From Ralstonia pickettii (GTDB taxonomy: Bacteria > Pseudomonadota > Gammaproteobacteria > Burkholderiales > Burkholderiaceae), in contig NZ_CP066771.1 in the NCBI RefSeq assembly GCF_016466415.2, forward strand, positions 868,001 through 932,000: DNA of 64,000 nucleotides. The letters run 5' to 3'. Every line of letters starts with the position of its first letter. Positions within the stretch are counted from its first letter, which is position 1. The notes under the pieces were generated by a model, which saw nothing but the letters and a program-made list of their open reading frames with translations, was not told where the DNA came from and ran no database searches. A program made the translations under genes and the position numbers. Shown here piece by piece: positions 9,340 through 17,653 of the stretch.

Positions 9340-9918
9340 ATGAGCGATCCGAGCGCCGCACCTGACGCCAACACCGCAGCAAACACAAACATTCCGTCCT
9401 GCAGCAAGCTCTTCACCGAGTTTGCGCGGATGGGCCTGTCGGGCTTCGGCGGCGTGCTGCCCTTTGCGCGCGCCGGTATTGTCGATCGCAACCGCTGGCT
9501 CTCCAATACCGAGTTCGCCGAGTTGCTGAGTCTGGGTCAGGTGTTGCCCGGCCCGAATGTGGTCAACCTCTCGGTGATGCTCGGCTACCGCTTTCACGGG
9601 GTGCGGGGCGCCGCAGCCGCAATGGCCGGACTGGTGCTGACGCCTTCGGTGCTGCTGTTGCTGATCGTCATGCTGTACGACCATTTCAGCGCCCTCTCGG
9701 TGGTGCAGAACCTGCTCAAGGGCATGGCGGCGGTGGCAGCGGGGCTGGTGCTTTCAACGGCCGTCAAGCTGGCGCAGGGGCAGTCGCGCACGTGGCGAGC
9801 GCTCGGCATCGGCCTGGCGGTTTTCCTGACCATTGGCGTCCTGCAGTGGCCGCTGCTTCCCGTGATGCTGGTGCTGATTCCGCTCGCACTCGTGCTCGAA
9901 TGGTGGGCGATGCGATGA
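9340..9918 (+). CDS. chrA: Chromate transporter, first half (short-chain CHR)
   Basis: A 192-residue membrane protein with one CHR domain. Short-chain CHR proteins come as adjacent pairs and together form a chromate/sulfate-type anion exporter in the inner membrane. The marker segments are ARMGLSGFGGVLPFARAGIV (residues about 29-48), FAELLSLGQVLPGPNVVNLS and about five hydrophobic helices after residue 80. It starts 4 bases after parC and overlaps the second half by 4 bases (ATGA), so translation is coupled. The specific substrate is not proven by sequence; CHR family members also include proteins with no known chromate phenotype. Confidence 0.85.
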   Translation: MSDPSAAPDANTAANTNIPSCSKLFTEFARMGLSGFGGVLPFARAGIVDRNRWLSNTEFAELLSLGQVLPGPNVVNLSVMLGYRFHGVRGAAAAMAGLVLTPSVLLLLIVMLYDHFSALSVVQNLLKGMAAVAAGLVLSTAVKLAQGQSRTWRALGIGLAVFLTIGVLQWPLLPVMLVLIPLALVLEWWAMR

Positions 9919-10445
9919 GCTACCTCACCACCGTCTTCGACCTGTTCTGGCACTTTCTTGTGCTGTCGTTTCTCGCCATCGGCGGGGCCAGCTCGACGCT
10001 GCCCGACATGCACCGCTTTCTGGTCGACACCCGGCACTACATGACGAGCGAGCAGCTGAGCGCCATGTACGCCATCTCGCAGGCGGCGCCGGGCCCCAAC
10101 GTGCTCTTCGTGGAGTTGTTCGGCTGGCAGGCGGCGGGTCTGGGTGGGGCGATTGCCTCGCTGGTCGGCATCTGCGGGCCGTCGTGCGTGATTGCCGCCG
10201 TCATCGCGCGCGTCATGGACCGCAAGCCCGACGCGCGCTGGATTGCGCTGGTCCGCCGCGGCCTCGCACCGCTCACGATCGGCCTGCTGTTCTCCACTGG
10301 CTGGGTGCTCGCACGCGGCGCAAACAGCAGCTTCAGCACCATCGCGCTGACCGTGGCGACGGTCTTGGCGTGCTCCTTCACCCGCGTCCACCCGCTGGTG
10401 CTGGTGGGGCTCGGCGCATTGGTCGGCGGCATGGGCTGGGTGTAG
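9915..10445 (+). CDS. chrA: Chromate transporter, second half (short-chain CHR)
   Basis: A 176-residue partner of the preceding gene. It has the second-half CHR signature FLAIGGASSTLPDMHRF and AMYAISQAAPGPNVLFVELF followed by hydrophobic helices to the C-terminus MGWV. I chose ATG 9915, which overlaps the previous stop as ATGA; an earlier in-frame start would run deep into the first gene and has no support. The two products probably insert in opposite topology to make the working heterodimer. A strong terminator follows 28 bases downstream, closing the parE to chrA block. Confidence 0.85.
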   Translation: MSYLTTVFDLFWHFLVLSFLAIGGASSTLPDMHRFLVDTRHYMTSEQLSAMYAISQAAPGPNVLFVELFGWQAAGLGGAIASLVGICGPSCVIAAVIARVMDRKPDARWIALVRRGLAPLTIGLLFSTGWVLARGANSSFSTIALTVATVLACSFTRVHPLVLVGLGALVGGMGWV

Positions 10446-10473
10446 CGCCCGGGTCGCCCGGCCTGCAAAAACC

Positions 10474-10500
10474 AAGGCGGACGCATGTCCGCCTTTTTTG
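10474..10500 (+). terminator. Intrinsic terminator after the chromate-transporter pair
   Basis: Arms AAGGCGGAC (10474-10482) and GTCCGCCTT (10487-10495) with loop GCAT, then TTTTG. Perfect stem and U-tract on the plus strand. Confidence 0.93.
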
Positions 10501-10562
10501 TTGGCCCGCTCGCCAACGAGACGGCGCCACGGCCCTCGGGAATACCCCAATGCCGTTCATGA

Positions 10563-10599
10563 TGTATATACAACAACATATCGATCAAAGCGATGTTGT
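10563..10599. promoter_or_regulatory. HutC-like operator before the amino acid permease
   Basis: TGTATATACA (10563-10572) is a perfect 10-bp palindrome matching the core I recall for HutC-subfamily GntR repressors. Directly next to it is a second dyad, ACAACAT (10573-10579) N13 ATGTTGT (10593-10599). The element is about 85 bases before the permease start in an AT-rich patch, which fits a repressor site over the promoter. Confidence 0.5.
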
Positions 10600-10683
10600 C
10601 TGTATGTGAATTTCGATCCGCTCGACGCATCCGTACAGCCCGGCACTGCGCTGACAGCCTCGCCGACATAAAGAGGAGACAGT

Positions 10684-12066
10684 TTGGAACACCTTCAACG
10701 CAACCTGCGCGCGCGGCATATCCGCTTTCTCGCGCTCGGTTCGGCCATCGGCACGGGCCTTTTCTACGGGTCCGCTTCGGCCATCCAGTTGGCCGGGCCG
10801 GCCGTGATCCTCGCGTACATCATCGGCGGCGCGGCCGTCTACATGGTCATGCGCGCGCTCGGCGAGATGGCGGTGCGCCAGCCGGTCTCCGGTTCGTTCG
10901 GGCGCTATGCGCGCGACAACCTCGGTCCGCTCGCCGGCTTTCTCACCGGCTGGACGTACATCCTCGAAATGGTGATCGTCTGCCTGGCCGACGTGACCGC
11001 CTTCGGCATCTACATGGGCTTCTGGTTTCCCGAGGTGCCGCAATGGGTTTGGGTGCTCGGTATCGTCATGCTCATCTGCGGCCTGAACCTCTGCAACGTC
11101 AAGGTGTTCGGCGAGATGGAATTCTGGCTCGCGCTGATCAAGATCGCGGCGATCGGCGCCATGATCGTCGGCGGCACCGTCATCCTGTTCCTCGGCGTGA
11201 AGATGAACGGCGAGCACGCGTCGGGCCTCAGCAATCTCTGGTCGCACGGCGGGTTCCTGCCGCACGGCGTGGGCGGCCTCGTGGCGTCGTTTGCCGTGGT
11301 GATGTTTGCGTACGGCGGCGTCGAGATCATCGGCATTACCGGCGGCGAGGCACAGAACCCCGACAAGGTCATCCCGAAGGCCATCAACGCCGTGCCGGCG
11401 CGCATCCTGCTCTTCTACGTGCTGACCATGTGCGTGCTGATGGCGATCTTCCCGTGGACCGGCATCGACGGCCAGGGCAGCCCGTTCGTGCAGATCTTCT
11501 CCGGACTGGGCATCCAGTCTGCGGCGGCGATCCTCAACCTCATCGTCATTTCGGCAGCCATCTCGGCCATCAACAGCAACATCTTCGGCGCGGGCCGGAT
11601 GATGTACGGCATGGCCGAGCAGGGCCAGGCGCCGCGCATCTTTGCGGCCACGTCGCGTCACGGTGTGCCCTGGGTGACGGTGCTGTTCATGGCCGGCGCG
11701 CTGCTGTGCGGCGTGGTGCTGAACTATCTGATTCCCGAAAACGTCTTCGTGATCATCGCGTCGATCGCCACGTTCGCGACCGTCTGGGTCTGGCTGATGA
11801 TCCTGCTCTCGCAGGTGGCCATGCGCCGGCGCCTGTCGGCTGAAGAGGTGCGCGCGCTCAAGTTCAAGGTGCCGCTGTGGCCCGTCGGGCCGGCCCTTGC
11901 CATCGCGTTCATGCTGTTCGTGATTGGCGTGCTGGGCACCATGGAAGACACGCGCGTGGCGCTCTACGTTGGCGCAGGCTGGGTGCTGCTCATGTCGGCA
12001 GCGTGGTATCTGCGCGTGAAGCCCAACGCAGCAGCCGTTCTGGCTGAAGAGGCAAGCGGGGTTTGA
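10684..12066 (+). CDS. proY: Amino acid permease, AAT family (ProY/HutT-like)
   Basis: A 460-residue inner-membrane proton symporter of the APC superfamily with about 12 helices. The N-terminus ([21 protein letters not shown]) and [40 protein letters not shown] and [14 protein letters not shown] segments closely follow E. coli ProY as I remember it; relatives in pseudomonads are HutT histidine permeases. Translation starts at TTG (10684), supported by GAGGAG in AAAGAGGAGACAG and by alignment of the N-terminus. A HutC-like operator upstream favours histidine uptake; proline is the alternative. The MFS gene 43 bases downstream is probably in the same operon. Confidence 0.85.
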   Translation: MEHLQRNLRARHIRFLALGSAIGTGLFYGSASAIQLAGPAVILAYIIGGAAVYMVMRALGEMAVRQPVSGSFGRYARDNLGPLAGFLTGWTYILEMVIVCLADVTAFGIYMGFWFPEVPQWVWVLGIVMLICGLNLCNVKVFGEMEFWLALIKIAAIGAMIVGGTVILFLGVKMNGEHASGLSNLWSHGGFLPHGVGGLVASFAVVMFAYGGVEIIGITGGEAQNPDKVIPKAINAVPARILLFYVLTMCVLMAIFPWTGIDGQGSPFVQIFSGLGIQSAAAILNLIVISAAISAINSNIFGAGRMMYGMAEQGQAPRIFAATSRHGVPWVTVLFMAGALLCGVVLNYLIPENVFVIIASIATFATVWVWLMILLSQVAMRRRLSAEEVRALKFKVPLWPVGPALAIAFMLFVIGVLGTMEDTRVALYVGAGWVLLMSAAWYLRVKPNAAAVLAEEASGV

Positions 12067-12109
12067 ACCCGGCCCCCCGCCAAGAACAGACAAGTTTCGG
12101 AGATAACCC

Positions 12110-13429
12110 ATGTCGAACCACACCTCTGCGCCGTCGTACGCCGGCCGCGCCGACGCGCAGGCGACCGGCCACGCGCAACCGCTGTCGCGCACGCGCGCCA
12201 TTGCCGCCATCACCATCGGCAACGGCCTGGAGTTCTATGACTTCGTGGTCTATAGCTTCTTCGCCACGCTGATCGGCCGGCTGTACTTTCCGGTCGGCAA
12301 CGCGACCGGCCAGTTGCTCATGTCGTTCGCCACGTTTGGCGTCGGCTTCCTGATGCGGCCGCTCGGCGGTCTGCTGATCGGCATGTACGCCGACCGCGCA
12401 GGCCGCAAGCCCGCCGTGGCGCTCACGCTGTGGCTGATGGGCCTGTCGTCGCTGATCTTCGTCATCACGCCGACCTACGCCCAGATCGGCATCCTCGCGC
12501 CCATGTTCGTCGTGCTGGCGCGGCTGGTGCAGGGCTTTGCCATCGGCGGCGAGACGGGCGCTTCGACAGCGCTGCTGCTGGAGTACGCCGACGACCGCTC
12601 GCGCGGTTTCTACACGAGCTGGCAGCCGTTCAGCCAGGGGCTGGCGGCGCTGTTTGGCGCGCTGGTCGGCTTGCTGCTGAGCAATGTGCTGGCGCCCTCG
12701 GCACTGGAGTCGTGGGGCTGGCGGCTCGCATTCGTGATCGGCATTCTCGTGATCCCGGTCGGCCTGATCATCCGACGCCGGCTGGAGGAAACCGCCGCAT
12801 CGCCCAGCACGCGCGAAGCCGACGCCACGCTGCCGCTGCTGCGCGAACACCGTCGCACGCTGGTGGCGAGCATTCTGCTGATGATCGGCGTGGCGTCGTC
12901 CACGTACATCATCGTGTACTACCTCAGCAACTACGCCGTGAGCGTGCTGCACATGCCGCTGTCGCTGGGCATCTGGGCCGCGTGCATTGCGGCGCTGGTG
13001 CAGGTAGTACTGTCGCCGTTTGCGGGCCGGCTGGCCGATCGCGTCGGGCGCCGCAAGGTCGTGCTGTGGTCGCGCGTTGCGCTGCTGGCGATGATCTATC
13101 CGGCCTTCGCTCTCATCAACGCCGACCCTTCGCTGACTCGGTTGCTGATCGTGGTCGGCTGCCTGTCGGTGCCGATGTCGATGACCTCGCCGGCATCGAT
13201 GGTGCTGGTGAGCGAGGTGCTGCCGCAGCGGCTGCGCGCCACGGGGCTGTCGATTGCCTACTGTGTGGCCATTGCGATCTTCGGTGGATTTGCGCAGTTC
13301 TTCTCCACCGAGCTGATCGACCTCACGGGCAACGCGAATGCGCCGGCCTTCTACGTGATCGGCTGCGGGTTGGTCTCGCTGATCGGGCTGGCGATGGTGC
13401 CCGAAACGCTCGGCCGCCCACTGTCGTAA
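12110..13429 (+). CDS. MFS transporter, metabolite:H+ symporter family
   Basis: A 439-residue 12-helix major facilitator of the MHS family (relatives carry citrate, shikimate, proline/betaine or dicarboxylates). The family start IAAITIGNGLEFYDFVVYSFFA lies at residues about 31-52, the loop 2-3 motif A is GMYADRAGRKPAV and the second half has FAGRLADRVGRRKVVL. Two further family features are GFAIGGETGASTALLLEYA and a C-terminal GLAMVPETLGRPLS. The start has a weak GGAG site. Sharing an operon with a histidine- or proline-type permease suggests uptake of an amino acid breakdown product, but the substrate cannot be read. Confidence 0.88.
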   Translation: MSNHTSAPSYAGRADAQATGHAQPLSRTRAIAAITIGNGLEFYDFVVYSFFATLIGRLYFPVGNATGQLLMSFATFGVGFLMRPLGGLLIGMYADRAGRKPAVALTLWLMGLSSLIFVITPTYAQIGILAPMFVVLARLVQGFAIGGETGASTALLLEYADDRSRGFYTSWQPFSQGLAALFGALVGLLLSNVLAPSALESWGWRLAFVIGILVIPVGLIIRRRLEETAASPSTREADATLPLLREHRRTLVASILLMIGVASSTYIIVYYLSNYAVSVLHMPLSLGIWAACIAALVQVVLSPFAGRLADRVGRRKVVLWSRVALLAMIYPAFALINADPSLTRLLIVVGCLSVPMSMTSPASMVLVSEVLPQRLRATGLSIAYCVAIAIFGGFAQFFSTELIDLTGNANAPAFYVIGCGLVSLIGLAMVPETLGRPLS

Positions 13430-13432
13430 CGC

Positions 13433-15265
13433 TCAGTCCACCCCGACGAAACCGCCGGTCTGGTGCGCCCACAGCCGCGCATACAGCCCGCCATGTTCCA
13501 GCAACTCGGCGTGCGTGCCGCTCTCGACGATGCGCCCGCCATCGAGCACGACCAGCCGGTCCATGCGCGCGATGGTCGAGAGCCGGTGCGCAATGGCAAT
13601 CACGGTCTTGCCCTGCATCAGCGTTTCCAGGCTTTCCTGGATGGCGGCTTCCACTTCCGAATCCAGCGCTGACGTGGCTTCGTCCAGGATCAGGATCGGC
13701 GCGTCCTTGAGCAGCACACGCGCAATCGCAATGCGCTGGCGTTGACCGCCCGACAGCTTCACGCCACGTTCCCCAACCAACGCATCAAAGCCGCGCCGCC
13801 CTTGCGCATCGAACAGCTGCGGGATGAACTCGTCGGCGCGGGCCCGGTGCACCGCTTGCATCAATTCCGCCTCGGTGCTGTCGGGTTTGCCGTAGCGCAG
13901 GTTATCGCGGATGGAGCGGTGCAGCAGCGACGTGTCTTGCGTGACCATGCCGATCTGCTCCCGCAGGCTCTCCTGTGTCACGGCCGCAATGTCCTGGCCG
14001 TCGACGAGAATCCGGCCGCGCTCCACGTCGTACAGCCGCAGCAGCAGATTGACCAGCGTCGATTTGCCCGCACCCGACGGGCCGACGAGCCCGATGCGTT
14101 CACCGGGGCGCACCACGAGGTCCAGCCCTTCGATCACGCCGCTGCCCTTGCCGTAGTGAAAGCCGACGTGCTCGAAGCGCACTTCGCCCCGTGTCACTTG
14201 CAGCGGCTTGGCATCAGGCTGGTCGATCACGGCGCGCGGCAGCGCGATGGTCTGCATGCCGTCCTGCACCTGACCGACGTTTTCAAAGATGCCGTTCACC
14301 ACCCACATGATCCAGCCCGACATGTTGTTGATGCGAATCACCAGCCCCGTGGTCAGCGCAATGGTGCCGGCGCTCACACGGCCCTGGCTCCACAACCACA
14401 GCGCGAGCGCCGACGTGCCGACAATCAACAGGCCGTTCATGGCCGTGATGGTGAAATCCATGCCGCTGATCATGCGGCCCGACAGGCGGGTCTTGTCCGT
14501 CTGCTCGGCCATGGCCTCGCGCGCGTAGCTTTCTTCATGCTGCGTATGCGCGAACAGCTTGAGCGTGGTGATGTTGGTGTAGCCGTCAACGATGCGGCCC
14601 ATCAGCTTGGAACGCGACTCCGTGGCGATGACCGAACGCGCTTTCACGCGCGGCACGAAATAGCTCAGTGCCGCGATGTAGCAGCCAATCCACACCAGCA
14701 GCGGCACAACGAGCCACCAGTCGGCCCGGGCGAACAGCACCATCGCACTGATCGCGTAGATGACGACATGCCAGAGCGCGTCCACGGCCTGCACGGCGGA
14801 ATCGCGCAGCGAAAAACCGGTCTGCATGATGCGTTGCGCGATGCGGCCCGCAAAGTCGTTCTGGAAAAACGTCAGGCTCTGCTTGAGCACGTAGCGGTGG
14901 TTCTGCCAGCGGATCAGGTTCGACAGGTTGGGGTTGATGACCTGATGCACGAGCACGTCGTGCAAGCCGAAGATGACCGGCCGCGCGATCAGCGCCACAA
15001 AGGCCATCCACAGCAGTTCGCTGCGGTGGCGGCCGAAGAACTCCGCGCCGGGGGTTGCCTGGATCATGTCGACGATGCGGCCGAGGAAGTCGAACAGCGC
15101 GACTTCAATCAGCGCGCCCAGCAACCCCACGAGCAGCAGGAACGCGAAGACGCCGCGCACCTCGCGCAGGAAGTGGGCGTAGAAGCGCCAGACATTTGCC
15201 GGAGGCTGGGTGTCGGGCAGCGGGCGGAACGGATCGATGAGCTTTTCCAGGCGGCGCAGCAGCAT
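13433..15265 (-). CDS. ABC exporter half-transporter (membrane domain fused to ATPase)
   Basis: A 610-residue MsbA-type protein. Residues about 40-330 form a six-helix exporter domain; residues 360-600 are the ATPase with Walker A GPSGAGKST (395-403), signature LSGGQRQRIAIAR, Walker B ILILDEATSALDSE and the His switch AHRLST. It would act as a homodimer in the inner membrane; substrate unknown (lipid, peptide or drug). I use ATG 15265, giving MLLRRLEKLIDPF, although its ribosome site is poor; an in-frame ATG at 15331 is the alternative. It converges with the MFS gene, whose stop is 3 bases away. The frame stays open far upstream only because of GC bias. Confidence 0.88.
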   Translation of the reverse strand: MLLRRLEKLIDPFRPLPDTQPPANVWRFYAHFLREVRGVFAFLLLVGLLGALIEVALFDFLGRIVDMIQATPGAEFFGRHRSELLWMAFVALIARPVIFGLHDVLVHQVINPNLSNLIRWQNHRYVLKQSLTFFQNDFAGRIAQRIMQTGFSLRDSAVQAVDALWHVVIYAISAMVLFARADWWLVVPLLVWIGCYIAALSYFVPRVKARSVIATESRSKLMGRIVDGYTNITTLKLFAHTQHEESYAREAMAEQTDKTRLSGRMISGMDFTITAMNGLLIVGTSALALWLWSQGRVSAGTIALTTGLVIRINNMSGWIMWVVNGIFENVGQVQDGMQTIALPRAVIDQPDAKPLQVTRGEVRFEHVGFHYGKGSGVIEGLDLVVRPGERIGLVGPSGAGKSTLVNLLLRLYDVERGRILVDGQDIAAVTQESLREQIGMVTQDTSLLHRSIRDNLRYGKPDSTEAELMQAVHRARADEFIPQLFDAQGRRGFDALVGERGVKLSGGQRQRIAIARVLLKDAPILILDEATSALDSEVEAAIQESLETLMQGKTVIAIAHRLSTIARMDRLVVLDGGRIVESGTHAELLEHGGLYARLWAHQTGGFVGVD

Positions 15266-15388
15266 GTCGGGTCGGGGGGGGAAGAGGAGACCGACGCCCC
15301 AGGGCGGGACGTGCGCGGAAGAGCCGCCCATGATACGCGCGTGAAAGTGCCCATGTTGGCGGGGCGGCTTACGGAGTGCAGGGCTCGG

Positions 15389-15642
15389 CGATCGGCGTTC
15401 TGAACGCCGTGCGTGAGGTTTTGAACTTGACGATTGGGGTTCCGAACGCCACGCGTGGGGTTGTTGAACTTGGCGATTGGGGTTCAGAACGCGACGCGCG
15501 AGGTTTTGGACCCGGTGGTTGGCGTTCAGAACGCGACGCGTGAGGTTGTCGAACCAGGCGATTGGGGTTCGAAACTGGACACGAGAGGTTTTGAACTTCG
15601 CCGCTGGAGTTCGGAACCGGACGTGCGAGGTTTTTCGCTCGA
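15389..15642. repeat. Array of twelve 21-bp tandem repeats (six 42-bp dimers) with GTTC-N-GAAC dyads
   Basis: The 443-base gap 15266-15708 has no convincing gene. Most of it is an array of 21-base monomers of consensus CGnnTGnGGTTnnGAACnnGn, alternating type A (with GTTC-N-GAAC) and type B (with GGTTTTGAAC). A-type starts are 15389, 15431, 15474, 15516, 15559 and 15601; two B monomers are 22 bases. The middle base of the dyad varies (T, C, A, A, G) while the flanks hold, except for decay in the fifth unit. A weak thirteenth monomer may follow at 15643. The 22-base units break any reading frame, so it is probably not coding. The spacing equals two or four helical turns. Confidence 0.8.
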
Positions 15643-15659
15643 CGTGTCGGGTTCGCATG

Positions 15660-15686
15660 AAAAAAGCCGCTCGATTGAGCGGCTTT
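15660..15686 (-). terminator. Intrinsic terminator of the L-lactate permease gene
   Basis: AAAGCCGCTC (15663-15672) and GAGCGGCTTT (15677-15686) with loop GATT. On the minus strand the stem runs into TTTTTT. It is 22 bases past the lldP stop and directly next to the repeat array. Confidence 0.92.
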
Positions 15687-15708
15687 CGGGTTCCGTCGGG
15701 AGCGGGGC

Positions 15709-17385
15709 TCAGTGCACTACCATCCGCGAGAACGGCTCCACATAAGCCTGCAGGGTGATCATCAGCCCCACCAGGAAGGCGAGCGCCAGCGAATGGAAGA
15801 ACACATACCGCAGGATGTCGCCCTCGTGGCCATACCACTTGGTGGCGGTGGAAGCCACGACGATGGACTGCGCGTCGATCATCTTGCCCATCACGCCGCC
15901 CGAACTGTTGGCCGCCGACATGAGGATCGGCGACAGGCCAAGCTGTTCGGCCGTGGTCTTCTGCAGGCCGCCGAACAGCACGTTCGATGCCGTATCGGAA
16001 CCGGTGAGCGCCACGCCCAGCCAGCCCAGCATCGTGCCGAACAGCGGGTACAGCACGCCCGTGTGGGCGAAGGCCAGACCCAGCGTCGCGTCCAGGCCGG
16101 AGTAGCGCGTGAGGTAACCGATGCCGAACATCGCGCAGATCGTCAGCAGCGAATAGCGCGTGAGCTTGATGGTGTTCCAGTACTCCTTGAGCATGCGCGG
16201 CAGCGAGTAGCCCATCAGCAGGCCGCCGACGATGGCCGATACCAGGATGCCCGTACCCGCCATCGACAGGACGTTGAAGTTGAACACTGCGCCTTCGGCA
16301 ATCACCTTGGGCACCACCGGCGGGCCCTTGAGCACCATCTTGTCGAGGCCCGGGATGGCGAACTTGAATGCCCAGAGGCCGTCGGCAAATGCCTTGAATT
16401 GCGGCACGCCCCAGATGAACACGAACACGGTCAGGATGACCCACGGCAACCATGCCTGCACGCGCGTGATCTTGCCGTTGGTGGCCGTGGTGGTTTCGCG
16501 GGCTTCGGCCGCGGCTTCGGGGTCGACGCGGGAGTTGTCTTCGCGGTTGCGCAGGGCGGTCGAGGTCCAGATCGTCTTGGGCTTCCACACCTTCAGGAAC
16601 AGCGTGAGCGTGCCCATCGACACCAGCGCCGCAATCACGTCCACCAGCCACGGGCCGTGGAAGTTCGACACCAGGAACTGCGGAATCGCAAACGACACGC
16701 CCGCCACCAGGATTGCCGGCCAGATCTGCAGCATGCCGCGGAAGCCCGCGAACGCCCAGATCAGCCAGAACGGCACCAGCACCGAGAAGAACGGCAACTG
16801 GCGGCCAACCATGGCGGAGAGCTGCAGCAGGTCCAGCCCCGTGACCGAAGCCAGCCCGATGAGCGGGGCACCCAGCGCGCCGTAGGCCACCGGTGCGGTG
16901 TTGGCGATCAGGGCCAGGCCCGACGCGGCCAGTGGCGAGAAACCCAGGCCGATCAGGATGGCCCCCGTGACGGCCACCGGCGTGCCGAAGCCCGCCGCGC
17001 CTTCAAAGAACGCGCCGAAGCTGAACGCTACCAGCAGCAGCTGCAGGCGGCGGTCTTCGGTAATGCCGGAAATCGAGCTCTGTAACACCTTGAACGACCC
17101 GTTCAAGGTGGTGAGCCGGTGCAGGAAGATGATGTTGAGAACAATCCAGCCAATCGGGAACAGGCCGGAGACGATGCCCAGACCGGCTGCCTTGCTGGCC
17201 ATCGCGGTCGGCATGCCGAACACGAACGAGGCGATTCCCACCCCGACGATCAGCGCCAGGCCGGCGGCCAGATGCGCCTGCATATGGAAGAACGCCAGCG
17301 AGCATAGCAGCACCGCCACCGGTATCCCGGCTGCGATGGTCGACCACACGGCGCTGCCGAGCGGGTCATAGACTTGATTCCACAT
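15709..17385 (-). CDS. lldP: L-lactate permease
   Basis: A 558-residue inner-membrane lactate:H+ symporter of the LctP family, also able to carry glycolate in relatives. The N-terminus MWNQVYDPLGSAVWSTIAAG and segments GFGTPVAVTGAILIGLGFSP, GALGAPLIGLASVTG and LTGSDTASNVLFGGLQ are family hallmarks; about 14 hydrophobic helices span the protein. ATG 17385 is preceded by a strong AGGAGGAG, which fixes the start. No lldD/lldR genes are adjacent, so it seems to stand alone. A hairpin at 17441-17462 lies in its leader. Confidence 0.93.
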   Translation of the reverse strand: MWNQVYDPLGSAVWSTIAAGIPVAVLLCSLAFFHMQAHLAAGLALIVGVGIASFVFGMPTAMASKAAGLGIVSGLFPIGWIVLNIIFLHRLTTLNGSFKVLQSSISGITEDRRLQLLLVAFSFGAFFEGAAGFGTPVAVTGAILIGLGFSPLAASGLALIANTAPVAYGALGAPLIGLASVTGLDLLQLSAMVGRQLPFFSVLVPFWLIWAFAGFRGMLQIWPAILVAGVSFAIPQFLVSNFHGPWLVDVIAALVSMGTLTLFLKVWKPKTIWTSTALRNREDNSRVDPEAAAEARETTTATNGKITRVQAWLPWVILTVFVFIWGVPQFKAFADGLWAFKFAIPGLDKMVLKGPPVVPKVIAEGAVFNFNVLSMAGTGILVSAIVGGLLMGYSLPRMLKEYWNTIKLTRYSLLTICAMFGIGYLTRYSGLDATLGLAFAHTGVLYPLFGTMLGWLGVALTGSDTASNVLFGGLQKTTAEQLGLSPILMSAANSSGGVMGKMIDAQSIVVASTATKWYGHEGDILRYVFFHSLALAFLVGLMITLQAYVEPFSRMVVH

Positions 17386-17440
17386 CTTGATCTCCTCCTG
17401 TTTGGGCGTTTCAGTTCTTGTCGATACCGAACGTCTTCTG

Positions 17441-17462
17441 TTGCCCCTTTTCGCAGGGGCAA
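17441..17462 (-). repeat. Stem-loop in the leader of lldP
   Basis: TTGCCCCT (17441-17448) and AGGGGCAA (17455-17462) form an 8-bp stem with loop TTTCGC, 56 bases before the lldP start. No T-run follows on the minus strand, so it is a leader structure or operator rather than a terminator. Confidence 0.5.
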
Positions 17463-17653
17463 ACGCGGATTGTAGGAACAAGCGTGTCCGGGTCCCGGCA
17501 ATATTCTGTCACTTTCGCCCTGAAAAGTATTCATCGGCGCCGAGGCGTTGTTTGGCGCGGCGCACGCAATTGCACCGGGTAAATCCGGGTTGTGGAATCA
17601 TTGCGCCTGCAGCGCTGCCCAGCATCCCCATAACCCTAGTTCGCCCTCCATTC

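Noticed and set aside
15389-15642. CRISPR array
   Set aside because: The units are contiguous tandem 21-base repeats with no unique spacers, and no cas genes are visible.
15266-16651. Upstream extension of the ABC half-transporter to over 1000 residues
   Set aside because: The extension runs through the tandem-repeat array and the antisense of lldP; the family N-terminus starts at 15265.
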